This document shows, in pieces, positions 1 to 4,417 of a stretch of DNA of 13,531 nt. This DNA is from an uncultured Oscillospiraceae bacterium (lineage in GTDB: Bacteria; Bacillota_A; Clostridia; Oscillospirales; Oscillospiraceae). The position numbers and the translations under genes were made by a program. The notes under the pieces were generated by a model, which was given only the letters and a program-made list of their open reading frames with translations, was not told the origin of the DNA and did not search any database. The stretch is taken from the NCBI GenBank assembly GCA_900757695.1, contig CAAEOU010000222.1, forward strand, positions 1 to 13,531, read 5' to 3'. Positions within the stretch are counted from its first letter, which is position 1; each line of letters starts with the position of its first letter.

Positions 1-452
1 CGGACAATGGCCACCCGCTGCTTCTGGCCACCGGAGAGCTGACGAGGATAAGCGTCCTTTTTCTCCAGCAGTCCCACCCGCTTCAGCAGAGTCTCAGCCT
101 CAGCCTCCACCTCTTTTTTCTGCCGCTTCTGTACTTTGATGGGGGCAAGAGTGATGTTGTCCAGAATGGTTTTGTGGGGAAACAGATCATAGCTCTGAAA
201 TACCATGCCGATACGCTGACGGATCTTGGGCAGAGCCTTGGGCTGACCGGAAATGGTCTCTCCGTCCAGTGTAATGGAACCTGCGTTGATGGTTTCCAGT
301 CCATTGATGCAGCGGAGCAGGGTGCTCTTTCCACAGCCGGAGGGGCCAAGGATCACTGCGACCTCCCCCTTTTGAATGGTCAGATCCAGCCCGTTTAGTA
401 TGGTATTCTCCCCATAGGACTTGACAAGCCCCGAAATTTTTAATTCTTCCAT
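1..452 (-). CDS. Amino acid ABC transporter ATP-binding protein (3' end beyond window)
   Basis: ATPase of a polar amino acid importer; it would sit on the inner membrane face and power the two permeases encoded just upstream. The visible 150 residues show Walker A GPSGCGKST at residues 36-44, a Q-loop reading FQSYDLFPH in the middle, and the ABC signature LSGGQKQR at 139-146. Walker B and the H-loop lie beyond position 1, so the protein is cut by the window at roughly 60% of the usual 240 residues. The ATG at 452-450 overlaps the permease stop codon by one base (TAATG), which implies translational coupling. Family resemblance is to the GlnQ/HisP/TcyN group. Sequence alone does not fix the substrate; a cystine role is inferred from the leader at 1843-1938. 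A substrate-binding protein is not visible and may follow beyond the left edge. Confidence 0.95.
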   Translation of the reverse strand, partial: MEELKISGLVKSYGENTILNGLDLTIQKGEVAVILGPSGCGKSTLLRCINGLETINAGSITLDGETISGQPKALPKIRQRIGMVFQSYDLFPHKTILDNITLAPIKVQKRQKKEVEAEAETLLKRVGLLEKKDAYPRQLSGGQKQRVAIV

Positions 453-1132
453 TACTGATCGCTCCATTTCTTCTCCAGATGTTTTGCCAGCAGAGAGATC
501 GGCCAGCAGGTAAAGAAATACAGGAAAAAGATCACGCCGTAGATCCAAAGTGCCGCAGCGGGATAGGCATAGCGGTTGGCGTCGATGACCTGCTGCCCAA
601 CCTTCAGAACCTCCACAACGCCGATGATGACCACGAGACTTGTGGTTTTGACCATGCGGGTGATGAGATTGATGGCCAGGGGGATCAGCCGGCGGAGGGC
701 CTGCGGAATAATCACATAGCGGTAGGTCTGAAGCTTTGTCATGCCCAATGCGCCGGCGCTGTCATACTGGTGCTTTGGGATGCTTTGCAGAGCGCCTCTT
801 ACCAGATCCCCCAGTTCTGCAGTGCCCCAAAGCGTAAAGACCAGGATGGCACTGGCTGTGCCGGACAGGTTCCAGCCAAAGGCCCGGGTCAGGCCGAAGT
901 ACACAAGGAACAGCAGTACCAGCTGAGGCATGATGCGGATGAATTCCAGATAAACCCGGCAAATGGCCTTTACCACGGGGTTTTTCATGGTCATGATCAT
1001 GCCCATCACCACACCCAATACAATGGAAAGTCCAGCGGAGATCAGGCTGATCTTAATGGTGATCCAGAGACCGCCCAGCAGCCGCAAAAAGTTTGTGCCC
1101 TGAAAGAGAACGCTAATCCCCAAATCCTGCAT
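452..1132 (-). CDS. Amino acid ABC transporter permease (second permease)
   Basis: Membrane subunit of the HisMQ/GlnP permease family, 226 residues from the chosen start. Several hydrophobic helices are visible (about 22-48, 66-80, 92-105, 150-178, 193-212). The EAA loop, which contacts the ATPase, lies at about 123-145 and contains GALGMTKLQTYRYVIIPQA. The conserved stretch before it, ending in PQLVLLFLVYFG, is also typical. The start at 1132 is preferred over an ATG ten codons upstream because GAAAGGAGG lies 7 nt before it. This start overlaps the end of the preceding permease gene by 20 nt, so the genes form one operon. It probably forms a heterodimer with the permease at 1113-1772. Confidence 0.93.
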   Translation of the reverse strand: MQDLGISVLFQGTNFLRLLGGLWITIKISLISAGLSIVLGVVMGMIMTMKNPVVKAICRVYLEFIRIMPQLVLLFLVYFGLTRAFGWNLSGTASAILVFTLWGTAELGDLVRGALQSIPKHQYDSAGALGMTKLQTYRYVIIPQALRRLIPLAINLITRMVKTTSLVVIIGVVEVLKVGQQVIDANRYAYPAAALWIYGVIFFLYFFTCWPISLLAKHLEKKWSDQ

Positions 1133-1772
1133 AGCGGAGCCTCCTTTCCAAAATACTGGCAACGATGGAGATGGGCAGCAGAATGATCAGATAGCTGATC
1201 ACCAGCATACCCAGAGATTCTGTTGTCTTATAGTATAGCCCGATCAGATCCTTTGCCACATACATGAGATCGGCCAGCGCAATTGCGCTGAATACGGAGG
1301 TCTCCTTAATCAAAAAAATCACGTTGGCGCACAGAGGTGGTACGGAGGTTGCCATGGCTTGGGGCAAGATCACATAGCGCATGGTCTGCCTGCGGGTGAG
1401 ACCAAGGGATTGGGCGGATTCCCATTGAATGAGATCAACGGATTCCAGCCCGCTGCGAAATGCCTCTGCCATGTAGCTGCTGCCCAAAAAGGTCAGTCCA
1501 ATGACTGCACAACCCTCCGGGCTGATGCGGATCCCCAGCTTTGGAAGGCCAAAGTACAGAAAAAACAGCTGTACCAGCAAGGGGGTATTCCGGGAAAGCT
1601 CAATGTATGCACCAATGATCCGGCGCAGAACGGGGACCTTTTCATACTGCACCGCCGCACAGAGCAGCCCCAGTATACAACTAAGAACGATCCCGGCGAT
1701 GCCGATGCGCAGCGTGAGACCGGCAGCTTCCACATACATGGGCGCATATTGCTGGATAAAACTCCAATCCAA
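1113..1772 (-). CDS. Amino acid ABC transporter permease (first permease, TTG start)
   Basis: First structural gene of the importer operon, 219 residues, HisMQ/GlnP permease family. It shows the family stretch YIELSRNTPLLVQLF near 56-70 and an EAA loop near 117-140 (ESAQSLGLTRRQTMRYVILP), with about five hydrophobic helices. The start codon is TTG (1772-1770), supported by GAAAGGAGG 8 nt upstream; no in-frame ATG fits better. The U tract of the terminator at 1795-1826 ends only some 22 nt before this start, so the gene should be expressed only when that terminator is bypassed. Two dissimilar permeases plus one ATPase is the layout of cystine (TcyJKLMN-like), glutamine or arginine importers. 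The polycysteine leader makes cystine or cysteine the favoured substrate, which is inference. Confidence 0.93.
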   Translation of the reverse strand: MDWSFIQQYAPMYVEAAGLTLRIGIAGIVLSCILGLLCAAVQYEKVPVLRRIIGAYIELSRNTPLLVQLFFLYFGLPKLGIRISPEGCAVIGLTFLGSSYMAEAFRSGLESVDLIQWESAQSLGLTRRQTMRYVILPQAMATSVPPLCANVIFLIKETSVFSAIALADLMYVAKDLIGLYYKTTESLGMLVISYLIILLPISIVASILERRLRYAGFGD

Positions 1773-1794
1773 TCAAATATCCTCCTTTCGGGCG

Positions 1795-1826
1795 AAAAAA
1801 AAACACGGATGCCTGCGCATCCGTGT
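1795..1826 (-). terminator. Intrinsic terminator in the transporter leader (attenuator)
   Basis: On the minus strand ACACGGATG (1826-1818) and CATCCGTGT (1811-1803) form a perfect 9-bp stem with a 6-nt loop, followed by about nine U residues (1803-1795). It lies between the leader ORF and the first permease, upstream of that gene's ribosome site, so it can only be a regulated terminator. The 5' arm plus loop, CACGGATGCGCAGG (1825-1812), can alternatively pair with CCTGCACAGCCGTG (1888-1875) in the leader ORF: 14 positions with two mismatches. The two structures exclude each other. Confidence 0.88.
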
Positions 1827-1842
1827 AACTCCGCTGCGAGAG

Positions 1843-1938
1843 TTATCGTAAATGCCCATGGCAAAGCTGGCCTGCACGGCTGTGCAGGCAACAACAACAC
1901 ATCATATGCGCATGGGCGCTTACGAGGTACTGTGCCAT
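1843..1938 (-). CDS. Polycysteine leader peptide (31 aa), candidate cysteine attenuator
   Basis: A short ORF with ATG at 1938-1936 and TAA at 1845-1843. GGGAGG lies 7 nt upstream (1951-1946), an excellent ribosome site. Residues 12-17 are MMCCCC: four cysteine codons in a row (TGT TGT TGT TGC, 1899-1888). A fifth Cys is at residue 26. The fourth Cys codon runs directly into a perfect 8-bp hairpin, GCCTGCAC (1889-1882) with GTGCAGGC (1877-1870) and loop AGCC. A second small hairpin AACTC/GAGTT (1844-1827) overlaps the stop codon, and the terminator at 1795-1826 follows. By analogy with trpL/hisL attenuation, low charged tRNA-Cys would stall ribosomes on the Cys run, open the first hairpin and allow antitermination of the importer operon. 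Polycysteine leaders are known in mycobacteria; I know of no described clostridial case. The peptide itself is probably not functional. Confidence 0.8.
   Translation of the reverse strand: MAQYLVSAHAHMMCCCCLHSRAGQLCHGHLR
1870..1889 (-). promoter_or_regulatory. Leader hairpin directly after the Cys codons
   Basis: Perfect 8-bp stem with a 4-nt loop inside the leader ORF, starting within the fourth Cys codon. It competes with pairing of 1888-1875 to the terminator 5' arm, so it plays the part of the pause or protector hairpin in a classical attenuator. A ribosome with the first Cys codon (1899-1897) in its A site would cover roughly to 1886 and disrupt this stem. Confidence 0.7.
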
Positions 1939-1971
1939 GGAGATTCCTCCCAAACTCGCATGCTTTAGGCA

Positions 1972-2013
1972 GAAGTAACACGATTATCTGGGGAAGTCAA
2001 TAGGGAATTACAA
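1972..2013 (-). promoter_or_regulatory. Promoter region of the transporter operon with shared motif
   Basis: Two readings are possible. TTGACT at 2000-1995 is a good -35, but the -10 seventeen bases on (TACTTC, 1977-1972) is poor. Alternatively GATAAT (1988-1983) is a good -10 with TTGTAA (2013-2008) 19 bp upstream. The stretch AATTCCCTATTGAC (2009-1996) is shared with the metY promoter, so it is likely more than a -35 box. The remaining sequence from 2014 to 2133 is AT-rich, with no gene seen. Confidence 0.45.
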
Positions 2014-2133
2014 GATGAAGCATTGTTCATGCAAAAAACAGGATAAAAATGGAGAAATGAATGGAATTGTGCAAAATATTATGAATTGCGTGCAAGAACA
2101 CAATAAAAACCTGCATTTTAGATAAAATGAAAA

Positions 2134-2189
2134 TTTCCTATTGACAGGACTGGAAAGCTGTGCTAATATCATACCAATCCAATAGGAAA
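2134..2189 (+). promoter_or_regulatory. metY promoter flanked by a 10-bp inverted repeat
   Basis: TTGACA (2141-2146), a 17-bp spacer and TAATAT (2164-2169) make a near-consensus promoter; transcription should start near 2176. TTTCCTATTG (2134-2143) overlaps the -35 box, and its exact inverse CAATAGGAAA (2180-2189) lies just past the start site. The arm centres are 46 bp apart, and the same core recurs in the divergent transporter promoter. This looks like an operator pair for a dimeric regulator. A CymR-type (Rrf2) sulfur regulator is a guess only. Confidence 0.75.
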
Positions 2190-2214
2190 ACTATTCAAGC
2201 AGGAGGTCAGCATT

Positions 2215-2328
2215 ATGAGAATCCAGTTTCAGTCTCTCCTCCGCAGCAACTTTCGCTGTGGACGAATGCTTTGGCACCGGACGCAAGAAGCGTGTGGGCG
2301 GCTTTCCTGTACCCAAAAACAGCGGTGA
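2215..2328 (+). CDS. Candidate leader peptide upstream of metY (37 aa)
   Basis: ATG at 2215 with AGGAGG (2201-2206) 8 nt upstream, TGA at 2326-2328, inside the metY leader and ahead of its terminator. The peptide begins MRIQFQSLLRSNF, is arginine-rich, and has Cys at residues 15, 27 and 32, Met at 18 and Trp at 20. Unlike the transporter leader there is no run of one amino acid, so which tRNA or signal it would sense is unclear. The antiterminator segment 2277-2287 lies within it, so translation must affect the RNA switch. The ribosome site AGGAGG could also pair with CTCCTCC near 2236-2242, hiding its own start. It could instead be a chance ORF within an uncharacterised riboswitch. Confidence 0.45.
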   Translation: MRIQFQSLLRSNFRCGRMLWHRTQEACGRLSCTQKQR

Positions 2329-2357
2329 AATGACAGAAGCTACCAAAACGTACTTGT

Positions 2358-2386
2358 GTCCGGGCAGATCATGTCCGGGCTTTTTT
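2358..2386 (+). terminator. Intrinsic terminator in the metY leader (attenuator)
   Basis: GTCCGGGCA (2358-2366) pairs with TGTCCGGGC (2372-2380) as a 9-bp stem with two G-U pairs and a 5-nt loop, followed by six U (2381-2386). It lies about 50 nt before metY, within its transcript. CTTGTGTCCGG (2353-2363), which includes most of the 5' arm, is complementary over 11 bp with one G-U to CCGGACGCAAG (2277-2287), giving a competing antiterminator. The 2277-2287 segment can itself fold locally (ACGC/GCGT, 2281-2293). Confidence 0.72.
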
Positions 2387-2437
2387 GCAGCCATTTTCAT
2401 TAAAAATATACTACATTTATAGAAAGAGGTATTTACA

Positions 2438-3721
2438 ATGTCTGATTATAAATTTGAAACCCTTCAGCTCCACGTTGGCCAGGAGCAGGCCGATCCCGTA
2501 ACCGATGCCCGTGCGGTGCCCATTTATGCAACGACTTCCTATGTGTTCCATAACTCTCAGCATGCCGCAGACCGCTTTGGCCTTGCGGACGCCGGCAATA
2601 TTTATGGCCGTCTTACCAACTCCACGCAGGATGTATTTGAGAAGAGAATTGCCGCTCTGGAAGGCGGTGTTGCCGGTCTGGCTGTGGCTTCCGGCGCAGC
2701 AGCCATTACCTATACCATTCAGGCACTGGCAAAGGCCGGTGAGCATATCGTTGCGCAGAAGACCATTTACGGCGGCACTTCCAATCTGCTGGCCCATACG
2801 CTGCCGCTTTATGGCATTGAGGCTACATTTGTAGATGCCCATGATCTTGCCGAGGTGGAGAATGCCATTCAGGACAACACCAAGGCGGTCTACATTGAAA
2901 CGCTGGGCAATCCCAATTCCGATATCCCGGATATCGATGCCATTGCAGCCATTGCACATAAGCATGGCCTGCCCCTGGTCATCGACAACACCTTTGGCAC
3001 GCCCTACCTGATCCGTCCCATTGAGCACGGGGCTGATGTGGTAGTGCATTCTGCAACCAAGTTCATTGGCGGCCACGGTACCACTTTGGGCGGCGTGATC
3101 GTAGACGGCGGCACATTTGACTGGGCGAAGTCCGGTCGGTATCCCTGGATCTCCGAGCCCAATCCCAGCTACCACGGCGTGAAGTTTACAGAGGCCGCAG
3201 GCCCCGCCGCATTCGCAACCTATATCCGTGCAATTCTTCTGCGGGATACCGGTGCAACCATCTCTCCCTTTGCGGCATTCCTGTTGCTGCAGGGCACTGA
3301 GACCCTGTCTCTGCGGCTGGAGCGCCATGCGGAGAATACCAAAAAGGTTGTGGAGTATCTGGTGAATCATCCGCAGGTGGAGCATGTCAACCATCCTTCT
3401 CTGCCGGATCATCCCGATCATGCCCTGTATGAGAAGTATTTCCCCAATGGCGGTGCATCCATCTTCACCTTTGAGATCAAGGGCGGTCAGAAGGAGGCAT
3501 TTGCATTCATCGACCATCTGAAGATCTTCTCCCTGCTGGCCAATGTGGCAGATGTAAAGTCACTGGTGATCCATCCTGCCACCACCACCCATTCTCAGCT
3601 GTCTGAGGAGGAGCTGCTGGATGTGGGCATCAAGCCCAACACCATCCGGCTGTCCATTGGCACGGAGCATATTGATGATATTATCGCAGATCTGGATCAG
3701 GCTTTTGCGGCAGTAAAATAA
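2438..3721 (+). CDS. metY: O-acetylhomoserine aminocarboxypropyltransferase (sulfhydrylase)
   Basis: Cytosolic PLP enzyme that joins sulfide (or methanethiol) to O-acetylhomoserine, giving homocysteine (or methionine) and acetate. The 427 residues match the usual size of the MetY branch of the Cys/Met metabolism PLP family. Visible marks are the N-terminal [34 protein letters not shown], the cofactor-binding Asp183 in [14 protein letters not shown], and the Schiff-base Lys208 in [12 protein letters not shown]. The PSYHG and C-terminal [14 protein letters not shown] stretches are typical of O-acetylhomoserine rather than cystathionine enzymes. GAAAGAGG lies before the ATG. The gene has its own promoter, a leader with a terminator, and a terminator after the stop, so it is monocistronic and probably controlled by premature termination. 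It lies divergent to a putative cystine importer, which fits joint control of sulfur amino acid supply. Confidence 0.95.
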   Translation: MSDYKFETLQLHVGQEQADPVTDARAVPIYATTSYVFHNSQHAADRFGLADAGNIYGRLTNSTQDVFEKRIAALEGGVAGLAVASGAAAITYTIQALAKAGEHIVAQKTIYGGTSNLLAHTLPLYGIEATFVDAHDLAEVENAIQDNTKAVYIETLGNPNSDIPDIDAIAAIAHKHGLPLVIDNTFGTPYLIRPIEHGADVVVHSATKFIGGHGTTLGGVIVDGGTFDWAKSGRYPWISEPNPSYHGVKFTEAAGPAAFATYIRAILLRDTGATISPFAAFLLLQGTETLSLRLERHAENTKKVVEYLVNHPQVEHVNHPSLPDHPDHALYEKYFPNGGASIFTFEIKGGQKEAFAFIDHLKIFSLLANVADVKSLVIHPATTTHSQLSEEELLDVGIKPNTIRLSIGTEHIDDIIADLDQAFAAVK

Positions 3722-3736
3722 GTACATTCCCTCCCC

Positions 3737-3773
3737 GCCGGGGTACAGCAGAAATGCTGTGCTCCGGCTCTTT
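3737..3773 (+). terminator. Terminator after metY
   Basis: GCCGGGG-TACAGCA (3737-3750) pairs with TGCTGTG-CTCCGGC (3755-3768) around a GAAA tetraloop, followed by a short U-rich TCTTTAT. It ends the metY transcript. Confidence 0.75.
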
Positions 3774-3793
3774 ATATCGTTCATACTATTTTC

Positions 3794-3822
3794 ATTACTT
3801 ATGGGAAAAACTATGGTATAAT
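3794..3822 (+). promoter_or_regulatory. Extended -10 promoter of the CBS-domain gene
   Basis: TATAAT (3817-3822) is preceded by TGG (3814-3816), an extended -10. The -35 is weak (ATTACT or TTACTT near 3794-3800). The predicted start near 3829 leaves a 5' leader of only about 17 nt containing GGAGG. Confidence 0.7.
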
Positions 3823-3845
3823 ATAAGAGAAGGAGGATGTAAGGG

Positions 3846-4274
3846 ATGAACATTCTGTTTTTCTTGACGCATAAAGCCAATTGTACATATATTTATGATG
3901 ATTTTACCATTCGGCAGGCGCTGGAGCGCATGGAGCATGGAGGACGTTTTGCCACCATTCCCATTCTGAAGCGCACCGGCGAATATGTGGGGACGATTTC
4001 CGAGGGCGACCTGCTGTGGGCCATTAAGAACAATTATATGATGAATATGAAGGACGCAGAAGGACGCCCTGTGATGGAGGTGGCTCGGAAGAAGGATTAT
4101 CTTCCCGTTACAGTGACCACATCGCCCAAAGAGCTGATCTCCATGGCGGTAGAGCAGAACTTTGTTCCGGTTGTGGATGACCGGGAGGCGTTTATTGGAA
4201 TTGTGACCCGTCAAAAGATCATGGAATACTGCATGGAACAGTATTTTCAAAAGGCGGAGCATGCGATTTCCTAA
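3846..4274 (+). CDS. Small protein with two CBS domains
   Basis: A 142-residue cytosolic protein made almost only of a CBS pair (Bateman module). CBS 1 spans about residues 8-62 (DDFTIRQALERMEHGGRFATIPIL, then TGEYVGTISEGDLLWAI). CBS 2 spans about 80-138 (DYLPVTVTTSPKELISMAVEQNFVPVVDD, then FIGIVTRQKIMEY). Such modules bind AMP, ATP, SAM or similar adenosyl ligands, but stand-alone versions have no defined activity, so only a ligand-sensing or regulatory role is suggested. AAGGAGG lies 9 nt before the ATG. The gene has its own promoter and a strong hairpin after it, so it is a single unit. Being next to metY makes SAM a conceivable ligand, but nothing in the sequence shows this. Confidence 0.88.
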   Translation: MNILFFLTHKANCTYIYDDFTIRQALERMEHGGRFATIPILKRTGEYVGTISEGDLLWAIKNNYMMNMKDAEGRPVMEVARKKDYLPVTVTTSPKELISMAVEQNFVPVVDDREAFIGIVTRQKIMEYCMEQYFQKAEHAIS

Positions 4275-4281
4275 GCCATTG

Positions 4282-4320
4282 TAAATGCCCTGTCCGGTGC
4301 AATGCTGGACAGGGCATTTA
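4282..4320 (+). terminator. Terminator-like hairpin after the CBS gene
   Basis: TAAATGCCCTGTCC (4282-4295) and GGACAGGGCATTTA (4307-4320) form a perfect 14-bp stem with an 11-nt loop. No long U tract follows; the AUUUA end is inside the stem. It probably acts as a terminator or 3'-end stabiliser and is symmetric enough to work on both strands. Confidence 0.65.
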
Positions 4321-4356
4321 TGCTGGAATTGTGGCCTGCTTTGCAGGAAAAATCAG

Positions 4357-4385
4357 TTGCAGGAGACTGGAATATCGTGTATAGT
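4357..4385 (+). promoter_or_regulatory. Promoter of the GH3 gene
   Basis: TTGCAG (4357-4362), a 17-bp spacer and TATAGT (4380-4385) predict a start near 4392 and a leader of about 26 nt containing AGGAGG (4404-4409). The octamer TTGCAGGA occurs three times in the same direction here (4341, 4357, 4400); the second overlaps the -35 box. Confidence 0.68.
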
Positions 4386-4417
4386 ATTCATGAAAAAAGT
4401 TGCAGGAGGTATGAAGA

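Noticed and set aside
1133..1162. Upstream ATG start (1162) for the second permease
   Set aside because: AAGGAGG sits 7 nt before the internal ATG at 1132, and the upstream ATG lacks a ribosome site.
1493..1981. 162-codon minus-strand frame across the transporter leader
   Set aside because: It crosses the terminator and overlaps the permease in another frame; the leader ORF in the neighbouring frame has the ribosome site and the Cys run.
2271..2284. T-box-like string TTGGCACCGGACGC in the metY leader
   Set aside because: It only loosely resembles the UGGNACCGCG core, lies about 75 nt from the terminator, and only about 95 nt precede it, too short for a specifier stem. It is better explained as part of the antiterminator segment.
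2176..2437. SAM riboswitch in the metY leader
   Set aside because: The conserved cores of SAM-I and SAM-II were not seen; a formal covariance scan is still needed.
2417..3517. 366-codon minus-strand frame opposite metY
   Set aside because: Shadow frame of metY with no domain sense.
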